Assembly: GCA_964399465.1 (NCBI GenBank)
Contig: CAYNRA010000125.1
Span: forward strand, 1 to 5,500
DNA length: 5,500 nucleotides
Source: CAYNRA01 sp964399465
GTDB lineage: Bacteria; Bacteroidota; Bacteroidia; Cytophagales; Spirosomataceae
Direction of reading: 5' to 3'
Shown: positions 1-5,500 of the stretch, in pieces
How positions within the stretch are numbered: the first letter of the stretch is position 1
Layout: the number at the start of each line of letters is the position of its first letter
The notes under the pieces: generated by a model
What the model saw: only the letters and a program-made list of their open reading frames with translations
What the model was told of the DNA's origin: nothing
Databases searched by the model: none
Translations under genes and position numbers: made by a program

Positions 1-1
1 A

Positions 2-28
2 AAAGATGTGATTGAAAAAAAGCTTTAG
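2..28 (+). pseudogene. IS3-family OrfA, last codons (partial)
   Basis: The frame beginning at base 2 reads Lys-Asp-Val-Ile-Glu-Lys-Lys-Leu and ends at TAG (26-28). This is the usual C-terminal end of IS3-family OrfA, the small helix-turn-helix and leucine-zipper protein that binds the element's ends. Only eight codons are in the window, so whether the rest of orfA is intact cannot be judged. The next frame, orfB, lies at -1 relative to it, as expected in this family. I list it as a pseudogene because the element as a whole is broken. Confidence 0.65.
16..22 (+). promoter_or_regulatory. Programmed -1 ribosomal frameshift site (A AAA AAG)
   Basis: Seven A followed by G lie at 15-22. In the orfA frame the heptamer 16-22 reads A-AAA-AAG, the classic X-XXY-YYZ slippery site of IS3-family elements. 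A -1 slip moves ribosomes from orfA, which stops at 26-28, into the orfB frame, which is open from just after the TGA at 13-15. The fused product would continue Lys-Lys-Ala-Leu-Gly-Pro-Ala-Glu-Lys-Arg, a natural OrfAB junction. I did not identify a downstream stimulatory stem-loop. The truncation of orfB makes the site vestigial. Confidence 0.75.
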
Positions 29-219
29 GGCCTGCCGAGAAGCGCGATTTGGTGTGGTATGCCCGAGAGGTTTTCGGGATGAGCCTGCGGCAGGCCTGCT
101 ATGTATTTGGACTCAGTACATCTGTTTTTTATTACCAATCCAAGCGTAAAGATGACACAGCGGTAATCCAAGAGCTATCCAAGTTAGCGGATTTGCATCG
201 AAGCTGGGTTTTTGGGCTT
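16..219 (+). pseudogene. IS3-family transposase OrfB, truncated N-terminal fragment
   Basis: This is the N-terminal part of the OrfB transposase, entered by -1 frameshifting from orfA. From about base 22 it reads Ala-Leu-Gly-Pro-Ala-Glu-Lys-Arg, then a Phe-Gly-Met-Ser-Leu-Arg-Gln-Ala-Cys helix-turn-helix segment (76-102), then Ser-Val-Phe-Tyr-Tyr-Gln (124-141) and Lys-Arg-Lys-Asp-Asp, all characteristic of the region before the rve/DDE domain. Family likeness ends at the Trp-Val-Phe-Gly-Leu codons (205-219). The frame stays open to 414, but that part is antisense to cas6 and not transposase. The whole integrase core, including all three catalytic acidic residues, is missing. Val at 208-210, where relatives usually have Gly, may be a mutation or mark the junction. 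The product is non-functional. Confidence 0.8.
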
Positions 220-1025
220 AAAAGTTCACAGAATCCCATTCCGGCTGCTGCACAGTACTTGCCAAATCCACCCCAATACCCGACAGCGGCAATGTCCTGT
301 GGCGCGTGTAAAGAGAATACGAAGCGTTCAAACCCACGAACTTGTGTTTGGCTACCCGTTTGTTGCTTGACGGTCGTCAGTTTGGATTTCATTTGGGACA
401 AGTCTTCTACCTGAAAACCAACCAGTTGCATCGCGCTGGCGTCATCAAAAGGCAATTCTTTTTGCGTGATGGATTCGTATTTACTCAGGAGGTTTTTTAC
501 GAAAAATGCCTCAAAGTCGGGATGGTCGGGTGGGAGATACAAGTCGTTGCCGTTTTCTTGTTTTCGGGCAATGACCATGGGTGTACGTGCTTCAAAATAA
601 AGTCTTTGCGCGCCAAAATCAGGCGTAGGTAGGGCTTCTACAAACGTGATGTCGAAGTCTGCTTGAAACGTTTGGTCGTACAAACGAACCGATTGATTGG
701 CAAATACACCCAGGATAAAATCTTGCGCGGCTTTGTCAACAAAGAAGGAAACGGTAAGGAAACACGCTTCTTTTGTCAGGTGAATGACGCTATCTCCCCG
801 TTGAATCGGTTTGGCTTTGTGTGGAATATGCAATCCAGAAAACGTAAAATGCTTGAAACGTTTGCTTGATGAAATACTCTGGTAGCCACTCTCGTGTAAA
901 AAAAGGGCATACGCTTCGTCAGCCGCTTGCAAACGACTGTAAATCCAAGCTGCCAATGGGTAAGTATATTGAAAACCAAGCTTTTGGTTGGGTCTCTGCG
1001 GAGTAAATGTCAAAGTTAGTCTCAT
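132..1025 (-). CDS. cas6: CRISPR-associated endoribonuclease Cas6, 3' end altered
   Basis: Cas6 cuts CRISPR precursor RNA within each repeat to give mature guide RNAs for type I and III systems. The chosen ATG (1025) gives Met-Arg-Leu-Thr-Leu-Thr-Phe, a typical Cas6 N-terminus; an upstream TTG at 1088 would add 21 atypical residues. Tyr29, His44 (in Phe-Leu-His-Glu) and a Lys at about 55-58 align by eye with the Tyr-His-Lys catalytic set of Pyrococcus furiosus Cas6. The second RAMP fold ends in the glycine-rich loop Gly-Phe-Gly (253-255) ... Gly-Met-Gly-Phe (262-265). Family members normally stop a few residues later, at about 269 (base 219). Here the frame continues 28 codons to the TAA at 132-134, reading antisense transposase sequence. 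The enzyme core looks whole and may still work with a foreign tail. No other cas gene or repeat array is visible. The right neighbour, the esterase, is divergent. Confidence 0.87.
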   Translation of the reverse strand: MRLTLTFTPQRPNQKLGFQYTYPLAAWIYSRLQAADEAYALFLHESGYQSISSSKRFKHFTFSGLHIPHKAKPIQRGDSVIHLTKEACFLTVSFFVDKAAQDFILGVFANQSVRLYDQTFQADFDITFVEALPTPDFGAQRLYFEARTPMVIARKQENGNDLYLPPDHPDFEAFFVKNLLSKYESITQKELPFDDASAMQLVGFQVEDLSQMKSKLTTVKQQTGSQTQVRGFERFVFSLHAPQDIAAVGYWGGFGKYCAAAGMGFCELLSPKTQLRCKSANLDSSWITAVSSLRLDW

Positions 1026-1329
1026 GCCAAATGGGGGTGTTGAATTGAGAATTTCGGGCAAGCTAAAGCGTGAAATGCAAGATTCCAACTTTTTTTTATT
1101 TATTTTATTAAACGGTTAAAATGGGATTTTTAGATTGTATATATTGGTATAAGTAAGGTAATTATTTATTGTACAAAAAGCGTAATTATGCATTTTTTTG
1201 TATCAAAAAAGTATATTTATGTTTATTCATTTTTGTCTTATTTCCGCTGTGTATAGACTTGTTTGCTGTTGAAAAAACAAGTACTTTCGATACATCTATT
1301 CAACCATTTACATCTAATTTACTTAGCTT
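1026..1329. other. AT-rich divergent intergenic region, cas6 / esterase
   Basis: This is about 300 bases between the divergent cas6 and esterase starts. It is very AT-rich, especially 1090-1240, with T-runs and A-runs, and it holds no CRISPR-like repeat or tRNA-like structure. An 8-base direct repeat, GTAATTAT, occurs at 1158-1165 and 1182-1189, 24 bases apart. A candidate esterase promoter lies at 1232-1261. For cas6 I found no convincing promoter on the minus strand. Open frames here (for example from 1169) overlap the real esterase start and look like chance. Confidence 0.6.
1232..1261 (+). promoter_or_regulatory. Candidate Bacteroidota-type promoter for the esterase
   Basis: TTTG at 1232-1235 is followed after 18 bases by TAGACTTG at 1254-1261, one mismatch from the Bacteroidota -7 consensus TAnnTTTG. 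The spacing is within the usual range for a -33/-7 pair. Transcription would start near 1268, leaving a leader of roughly 60 bases before the ATG at 1330. In AT-rich DNA such matches arise by chance, so this is tentative. Confidence 0.35.
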
Positions 1330-2307
1330 ATGTTTTCTTTTCGTTCCCTGCTTCTGTCACTTTTATTCGTGGCAACAACATGTATTTCTTTTGCTCAAAA
1401 GCCTATTCCACTTTATCCAGAAGGTGTTCCAAACGCCAAAGATACATCAGGACATGCCGAGAAAATCGATTATTACACACACCAAGGGAAGCCTCAACGG
1501 TTTGTAAAAAGCATTGTAACGCCTACATTGCAGCTGTTTTTGCCAGATAAAGCCAAGGCAACGGGGCAGGCAGTCATTATTTGTCCAGGTGGAGGATATT
1601 GGGGACTTGCCATCGACCACGAAGGCATCGCAATAGCGCAAAAACTACAAGCAAACGGCATCGCAGGAATTGTGCTCAAAAGTCGCATTCCAGATCCTGA
1701 ATTTATGACAAACAAAGAAATTGTACCCCTCCAAGACGCGCAAAAAGCCATTTTGTACGTCAGAGAAAATGCGGGGAAACTAGGAATAAATCCTTCGAAA
1801 GTTGGAATTTTGGGTAGTTCGGCTGGAGGACATTTGGCTGCAACTGCCGCTATTCGTTACGATGCACCGCAAATCCCCAATCCGAAGAAAATTTCTCTTC
1901 GTCCCGACTTCCTGATTCTGAATTATCCGGTTATCAGTATGCTGGATGGCATCACGCACCAAGGTTCACAGTTAAAGCTAATCGGAGATTTGAAAGAAGG
2001 CATGACGCCTAAAAACGCAGACGATGCATCCGCTTTTCAGGTGAGTGAAGAAAAAAAACGATGGTTTTCAAATGAGCTAAACGTTACCCAATATACGCCA
2101 CCCACTTTTCTGACGCATTCCGTCAATGATGACGTAGTTCCTGTACAAAATGCGGTATTGTTTATGGCGGCACTTCAAAAGCATCGCGTACCGGTGGAGG
2201 CCTTCTTTTTTGCCGAAGGCGGACATGGCTACGGCATGGACAACCCAACGAGCGAGGTAGGTTGGATGGAATCTTGTTTGCGTTGGCTTCGTAAAATGGC
2301 GAAATAA
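1330..2307 (+). CDS. Secreted alpha/beta-hydrolase, esterase/lipase (BD-FAE-like)
   Basis: This is a 325-residue exported serine hydrolase, probably acting on ester groups of sugars or other small esters in the periplasm or outside. Residues 1-22 are a signal peptide: basic Arg5, a hydrophobic core at 7-21, and likely cleavage near Phe-Ala-Gln (21-23). The oxyanion-hole motif Pro-Gly-Gly-Gly-Tyr lies at 86-90. The nucleophile elbow Gly-Ser-Ser-Ala-Gly (162-166) makes Ser164 the nucleophile. Asp267 (in Asn-Asp-Asp-Val-Val-Pro) and His299 (in Gly-Gly-His-Gly) complete the triad. Relatives are often labelled esterase, acetyl xylan esterase or, misleadingly, endo-1,4-beta-xylanase B. The ATG at 1330 is the only start that places the signal peptide correctly; no Shine-Dalgarno is present. 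It is 61 bases upstream of lutA on the same strand, but a functional link is not evident. The substrate cannot be read from sequence. Confidence 0.87.
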   Translation: MFSFRSLLLSLLFVATTCISFAQKPIPLYPEGVPNAKDTSGHAEKIDYYTHQGKPQRFVKSIVTPTLQLFLPDKAKATGQAVIICPGGGYWGLAIDHEGIAIAQKLQANGIAGIVLKSRIPDPEFMTNKEIVPLQDAQKAILYVRENAGKLGINPSKVGILGSSAGGHLAATAAIRYDAPQIPNPKKISLRPDFLILNYPVISMLDGITHQGSQLKLIGDLKEGMTPKNADDASAFQVSEEKKRWFSNELNVTQYTPPTFLTHSVNDDVVPVQNAVLFMAALQKHRVPVEAFFFAEGGHGYGMDNPTSEVGWMESCLRWLRKMAK

Positions 2308-2368
2308 GTAATCCATCATTTGTTATTCTCTTCGATTCAATTTTATCTAGTTGTATTTCCCTGATCAC

Positions 2369-3076
2369 ATGAAGGTCGCTCTATTTATACCCTGTTATGT
2401 TAATCAATTATATCCCCAAGTAGCCATTGCGACATTGGAGTTATTGGAAAAATTAGGTTGTGAAGTAGATTACCCAATGGATCAAGTGTGTTGTGGGCAA
2501 CCAATGGCAAATGCGGGTTTTGCTCATTTTACTGAAAAATGTACAAAGGAGTTTCGTTCTGTTTTTGCTGGTTATGAACATGTCGTCGTGCCGTCTGGGA
2601 GTTGTACACTTCATCTAAAGGAACACATTGGTTTTGAAGGACAAGTATGGGAATTGATTGAATTTCTAACCGATGTTCTTGGAAAGACTTCTTGGCAGGG
2701 GGATTTCCCATTCCGAGTAGGCTATCATGCGAGTTGTCACGGATTGCGTGGACTTCGATTGGCGCAAATGAGTGAATTGCATGCGCCAGACTTCTCGAAA
2801 CCTATGCACATACTTAAACAACTGAATGGAATTGAACTCATTGAATTAACAAGAAAAGACGAATGTTGTGGATTTGGTGGGACTTTCAGTGTAATGGAAG
2901 AAGCCGTTTCTGTACGCATGGGTAAAGACAGACTTCAAGATCATGAAAGGCAAAAAGTTGCATATATTACCGGAGTGGATGTAAGTTGTCTCATGCATTT
3001 GGAAGGAATTGCGAAACGGCAAAAATCACCTATTCGGTTTATTCACGTAGCAGAAATATTGAATCAAACGATATGA
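2369..3076 (+). CDS. lutA: Lactate utilization protein A, CCG-domain Fe-S protein
   Basis: This subunit of the cytoplasmic LutABC iron-sulfur complex oxidises L-lactate to pyruvate (family names LutA, YkgE, LldE-like). At 235 residues it has the normal length. Two cysteine-rich (CCG) domains are visible: Cys9, Cys41-Cys42 and Cys79 in the first; Cys123, Cys166-Cys167 and Cys207 in the second, the pattern that binds Fe-S clusters in heterodisulfide-reductase-like proteins. The ATG at 2369 gives the family-typical start Met-Lys-Val-Ala-Leu-Phe-Ile-Pro-Cys-Tyr; an in-frame TTG at 2351 would add six atypical residues. The stop TGA overlaps the lutB ATG in ATGA (3073-3076), indicating translational coupling. 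The 61-base gap after the esterase contains a TTTG (2319-2322) but no good -7 element, so the operon promoter is unclear. Confidence 0.95.
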   Translation: MKVALFIPCYVNQLYPQVAIATLELLEKLGCEVDYPMDQVCCGQPMANAGFAHFTEKCTKEFRSVFAGYEHVVVPSGSCTLHLKEHIGFEGQVWELIEFLTDVLGKTSWQGDFPFRVGYHASCHGLRGLRLAQMSELHAPDFSKPMHILKQLNGIELIELTRKDECCGFGGTFSVMEEAVSVRMGKDRLQDHERQKVAYITGVDVSCLMHLEGIAKRQKSPIRFIHVAEILNQTI

Positions 3077-4431
3077 AACATGCAACACTTGCGGAAAAAT
3101 TTAATCAAGATATAGAACGTACGACTTGGCACGATGAAACGCTCTGGTGGGTTCGTCAAAAACGAGATAAACAGGCATTCTCTCTTTTAGAATGGGAGGA
3201 ATTACGGAATGCTGCTTCTCAAATCAAGCAACACACATTGGGAAATCTACATGATTATTTACTTGAATTTGAGAAAAAGGCATGTCAAAACGGGATACAA
3301 ATTCATTGGGCCAATGATGCGAAAGAGCACAACGAGATTATTTGGAAAATCCTAAAGAAACACGGTATTTCTGAATTGGTGAAATCAAAATCTATGCTCA
3401 CCGAAGAGTGTGGATTAAATGTATTTTTAGAGGCAAAAGGGGTAGAAGTCGTTGATACTGATTTAGGCGAACGCATAGTCCAGTTTCGGGAAGAAACACC
3501 GAGCCATATTGTCTTGCCTGCGATTCATTTGAAAAAAGAAGAGGTAAGTGAAACGTTTCATACGCATTTGGGTACTGAAAAAGGAAATTATGATCCAAAC
3601 TATTTAACTGAGGCAGCACGGGATCATTTGCGGAGCCATTTCTTGGTGAAAAAAGCAGCTTTAACCGGTGTAAACTTTGCAATTGCTGAAACGGGTGAAT
3701 TTGTTGTCTGTACCAACGAAGGCAATGCGGATATGGGTGTACATTTGGCTGATGTGCATATCGCGAGCATGGGTATTGAAAAAGTGATTCCTAGGAGAGA
3801 GCATTTAGCTGTTTTTTTACGTTTGTTGGCACGAAGTGCAACTGGTCAACCTATTACAACCTATTCAAGTCATTTCCAGAAACCCCGAGAGGGGACTGAA
3901 ATCCATGTCGTGCTTGTAGATAATGGTCGTACACGGCAGTTGGCTCAACCTGATTTTCGAGATTCATTGAAATGCATCCGCTGTGGCGCTTGTTTTAATA
4001 CTTGCCCCGTCTATCGGCGGAGTGGAGGGCATAGTTATCATACGGCGATTGCAGGGCCGATTGGTGCTATTCTTTCCCCAAATTTAGATAGAAAAGCACA
4101 CAAAGATTTACCCTTCGCATCAACACTTTGCGGTTCTTGTACACATGTTTGTCCTGTAAAGATTGATATTCATGATCAACTATATGCTTGGCGACAAGTG
4201 ATAAACAAAGAGGAGCGGGTTTCGCTCAAGTCTACGATGATGAGGGTGCTTTCGTATGTCCTTTCGAATTCCCGTTGGATGGAGTGGATAGGAAAAGGAG
4301 GACGTTGGCTCATGCATGTATTCCCAAGCCTACAAAAAACAAGCAAAAATCCATGGGTAAAACAACGGGAAATGCCAGACATACCTAAAGAAAGCTTTAA
4401 GGAATGGTATCAAAAAAATAGATCAAAATGA
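3073..4431 (+). CDS. lutB: Lactate utilization protein B, LUD domain and 4Fe-4S ferredoxin
   Basis: This is the central 452-residue subunit of the L-lactate-oxidising LutABC complex (YkgF family). The N-terminal LUD domain occupies about 50-290, with the family signature Gly-Val-Asn-Phe-Ala-Ile-Ala-Glu-Thr-Gly (199-208) and Asn-Glu-Gly-Asn-Ala-Asp (215-220). A ferredoxin-type region follows: Cys301-x2-Cys304-x2-Cys307-x3-Cys311-Pro, then Cys353-x2-Cys356-x3-Cys360-Pro, enough for two 4Fe-4S clusters. The C-terminal part (about 380-452) is basic and tryptophan-rich, as in relatives. The ATG at 3073 overlaps the lutA stop by four bases; an upstream in-frame ATG at 2986 lies inside lutA and adds 29 atypical residues. 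The stop overlaps the lutC ATG (4428-4431). No frameshift or missing cluster ligand is seen. Confidence 0.95.
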   Translation: MKHATLAEKFNQDIERTTWHDETLWWVRQKRDKQAFSLLEWEELRNAASQIKQHTLGNLHDYLLEFEKKACQNGIQIHWANDAKEHNEIIWKILKKHGISELVKSKSMLTEECGLNVFLEAKGVEVVDTDLGERIVQFREETPSHIVLPAIHLKKEEVSETFHTHLGTEKGNYDPNYLTEAARDHLRSHFLVKKAALTGVNFAIAETGEFVVCTNEGNADMGVHLADVHIASMGIEKVIPRREHLAVFLRLLARSATGQPITTYSSHFQKPREGTEIHVVLVDNGRTRQLAQPDFRDSLKCIRCGACFNTCPVYRRSGGHSYHTAIAGPIGAILSPNLDRKAHKDLPFASTLCGSCTHVCPVKIDIHDQLYAWRQVINKEERVSLKSTMMRVLSYVLSNSRWMEWIGKGGRWLMHVFPSLQKTSKNPWVKQREMPDIPKESFKEWYQKNRSK

Positions 4432-5003
4432 GTCGCTCAAAAATGCTAAAAAAGGTGCTAGTAAGTCAAGGAAATGCGTGTGACTTGCCTGATTTAACCT
4501 CATTCATTCAATTACCCAAAGAAAATTTACAGCAAAAGTTCTGTGAAACCTTGCATAGGATTGGAGGAAGTTCAAGCCAATTGGAAGAACAAATTCCATT
4601 GGAAATACAAGTGAGAAACGTATATCCTGATGCAAAACGAATTGAATTTAAAGGTTTTCAGAAGGAAGGAGCTTGGATTTCAGCCTCGCCGCATTCATTG
4701 AAAGATATAGATGTATTGGTAGTACATGGACTTTTGGGCGTTGCTGAAAATGGAGCTATTTGGTTGACTGAAAAGCAGTTGGGTCAGCGTATTGCTCCAT
4801 TTATCGCAGAATATGTAGTTGTCGTTTTACAAGAAGCTGCACTTGTGGCAACAATGCATGAGGCATATCAAGCAATCGAAAAAACGGAGCCATACGAATT
4901 TGGCGTATTTATAGCTGGCCCTTCTAAAACTGCTGATATCGAACAGTCTTTGGTGATAGGAGCCCATGGTGCGCGTGGATTACACGTATTATTGGAACGA
5001 TGA
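4428..5003 (+). CDS. lutC: Lactate utilization protein C, LUD domain
   Basis: This 191-residue LUD-domain protein (YkgG family) is the third component of the L-lactate oxidation complex. The start ATG shares ATGA with the lutB stop. Family marks are Gly-Val-Ala-Glu-Asn-Gly-Ala-Ile-Trp-Leu (104-113) and the C-terminal signature Ala-Gly-Pro-Ser-Lys-Thr-Ala-Asp-Ile-Glu (163-172) followed by Gly-Ala-His-Gly-Ala-Arg-Gly (178-184). The Asn in Ala-Glu-Asn-Gly sits where many relatives have Thr; I would not read function into that. The N-terminal ~60 residues are variable, as usual. The protein ends at Leu-Leu-Glu-Arg, the normal C-terminus. The next gene is convergent, so lutC closes the operon. No lactate permease or lut regulator lies within the window. 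Confidence 0.93.
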   Translation: MSRSKMLKKVLVSQGNACDLPDLTSFIQLPKENLQQKFCETLHRIGGSSSQLEEQIPLEIQVRNVYPDAKRIEFKGFQKEGAWISASPHSLKDIDVLVVHGLLGVAENGAIWLTEKQLGQRIAPFIAEYVVVVLQEAALVATMHEAYQAIEKTEPYEFGVFIAGPSKTADIEQSLVIGAHGARGLHVLLER

Positions 5004-5012
5004 AATAAGTAG

Positions 5013-5237
5013 TTACTCTTTCAAATCTTCCATCAAGTCGATGTATAGTTTTTCTACTTTTTTACGTGCCCAATCCGTTTTTCGCAAAAAGTTCAGACTA
5101 GATTTGATAGTTGGATTGTTCTGAAAACAGTTGATGCGCACCCGCAATGCCAGTTGTTCCCAACCGTAATAATCGACCAATTCGTTTAATATCATCAATA
5201 AGGTTTTGCCATGTAGCGGATTGTTGGGCTGTGTCAT
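5013..5237 (-). CDS. VF530-type small protein (DUF2132)
   Basis: This small 74-residue cytoplasmic protein belongs to the VF530/DUF2132 family, which has been described as DNA-binding from structure; its cell role is not established. Recognisable marks are Asn-Asn-Pro-Leu-His-Gly-Lys-Thr-Leu near the N-terminus (residues 5-13), Tyr-Tyr-Gly-Trp-Glu-Gln-Leu, then Arg-Ile-Asn-Cys-Phe, and the closing Lys-Ser-Ser-Leu-Asn-Phe-Leu-Arg-Lys-Thr with Trp-Ala-Arg-Lys-Lys-Val-Glu. The ATG at 5237 puts the conserved block right at the start; an in-frame TTG at 5258 would add seven residues. It converges on lutC with only nine bases between the stop codons, so the two transcripts probably overlap at their 3' ends. 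It has no evident link to lactate metabolism. Confidence 0.88.
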   Translation of the reverse strand: MTQPNNPLHGKTLLMILNELVDYYGWEQLALRVRINCFQNNPTIKSSLNFLRKTDWARKKVEKLYIDLMEDLKE

Positions 5238-5255
5238 CGTTTGTTCATTTTTGTA

Positions 5256-5263
5256 CAAATTTA
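5256..5263 (-). promoter_or_regulatory. Candidate -7 element for the VF530-type gene
   Basis: On the minus strand this reads TAAATTTG, a perfect match to the Bacteroidota -7 consensus TAnnTTTG, 18 bases upstream of the ATG at 5237. The only nearby TTTG (5279-5276) is 12 bases upstream, shorter than the usual 17-23 spacing, so a proper -33 element is missing. The leader would be very short. Confidence 0.3.
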
Positions 5264-5500
5264 CAAAGCAATTGTCAAAATGTATCTACGGAAGACTTTT
5301 TCGATTGGTTATTAGTTGCGCGATGGAGTTGGCCAATAGTAAATTCCTTGCAGCAGGATTGTCCGTGGAAGTGCATTGTATTGGCGAGTCACTAGGAAAT
5401 TAGCTAGTTGGGTGATTTCTTGGATGGAATTTAAAAAATCTACAATGCACCTACGAAATCTCCTCCAAACGTATTCTGAGCCTAGATTTTTCATACAAAC
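5264..5500. other. Region without a supportable gene
   Basis: These 237 bases carry only short open frames with no family-like features, for example a 60-codon minus-strand frame at 5312-5494 and plus-strand frames ending at 5395 and 5403. None has a convincing start context or recognisable motif. A 10-bp inverted repeat lies inside. It may be intergenic DNA or a decayed gene; the sequence does not decide. Confidence 0.4.
5371..5450. repeat. 10-bp perfect inverted repeat with 60-base spacer
   Basis: GTGCATTGTA at 5371-5380 is the exact reverse complement of TACAATGCAC at 5441-5450. The 60-base spacer is too long for a simple terminator. The arms do not extend beyond 10 bases. The repeat could be a pair of protein-binding sites, the ends of a very small element, or chance. 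Confidence 0.45.

Larger units (their letters stand above)
1..219 (+). mobile_element. IS3-family insertion sequence, internal remnant
   Basis: This is a fragment of an IS3-family element, recognised by the two-frame orfA/orfB layout with a slippery A-run at the overlap and by an OrfB N-terminus typical of the family. The left part of the element lies outside the window. On the right, similarity to transposase stops at about 205-222, just after the Ser-Trp-x-Phe-Gly-Leu stretch, and the cas6 3' end begins there. No right terminal inverted repeat is present and the DDE catalytic core is missing, so this copy cannot make an active transposase. The exact edge is inferred from loss of family-like sequence, not from an alignment. 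Confidence 0.8.

Noticed and set aside
342..869. Plus-strand open frames at 342-632 and 663-869
   Set aside because: They lie antisense within cas6, lack family features and are shadows of the real gene.
1026..1088. Extension of cas6 to an upstream TTG at 1088
   Set aside because: The added 21 residues are not Cas6-like, and the ATG at 1025 gives the canonical Met-Arg-Leu-Thr-Leu-Thr-Phe start.
1089..1110. T-rich run as a possible terminator
   Set aside because: There is no GC-rich stem before it, and it lies upstream of both divergent genes, where a terminator is not expected.
1026..1329. Possible CRISPR array or leader next to cas6
   Set aside because: I looked for repeated 28-37 base units and found none; only an 8-base direct repeat is present.
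1169..1550. Plus-strand frames with hydrophobic stretches at 1169-1507 and 1263-1550
   Set aside because: They span the AT-rich intergenic region and run out of frame into the esterase, whose signal peptide and catalytic motifs are clear. The hydrophobic look comes from T-rich DNA.
5001..5030. Weak dyad between lutC and the VF530-type gene as a bidirectional terminator
   Set aside because: Pairing is short and interrupted with a two-base loop, so it does not form a convincing hairpin.
5312..5494. 60-codon minus-strand frame
   Set aside because: No family resemblance or motif, and its codons overlap the inverted repeat; it is probably a chance frame.
5451..5498. Minus-strand frame ending at 5451 as the C-terminus of a gene entering from the right
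   Set aside because: Only 15 codons are in the window and nothing is recognisable. It cannot be told from chance.

Overview
The window looks like Bacteroidota chromosome. It is moderately AT-rich. None of the confidently placed starts has a clear Shine-Dalgarno sequence, candidate promoters resemble the Bacteroidota TTTG / TAnnTTTG pattern, and the encoded proteins (Cas6, secreted esterase, LutABC, VF530-type protein) read as Bacteroidota-like from memory of the families. No similarity search was possible.

Left part (1-1329): the first ~220 bases are the internal piece of an IS3-family insertion sequence. They hold the last codons of orfA, an A-AAA-AAG slippery site and the start of orfB, which breaks off after about 65 codons. 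The break abuts the 3' end of a leftward cas6 gene (CRISPR RNA endonuclease). Cas6 keeps its N-terminal catalytic region and its C-terminal glycine-rich loop, but its own stop codon appears lost, so the open frame runs on into antisense transposase sequence. No CRISPR repeats and no other cas gene are visible, so this is an orphan or the edge of a damaged locus. An AT-rich divergent intergenic region follows.

Middle (1330-2307): a secreted alpha/beta-hydrolase with a complete Ser-Asp-His triad, probably a carbohydrate esterase or BD-FAE-like lipase.

Right part (2369-5003): a compact lutABC operon for oxidising L-lactate to pyruvate. The three genes are joined by two 4-base ATGA overlaps. LutA carries the two CCG cysteine-rich domains, LutB the LUD domain plus two ferredoxin-type cysteine sets, and LutC a second LUD domain. 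A small convergent gene for a VF530-type (DUF2132) protein ends 9 bases after lutC. The last ~260 bases hold no gene I can support, only a 10-bp perfect inverted repeat.

The genes form three unrelated blocks: a damaged CRISPR/IS boundary, a secreted hydrolase and lactate catabolism. I found no convincing new system. The most informative spot is the IS3-cas6 junction.
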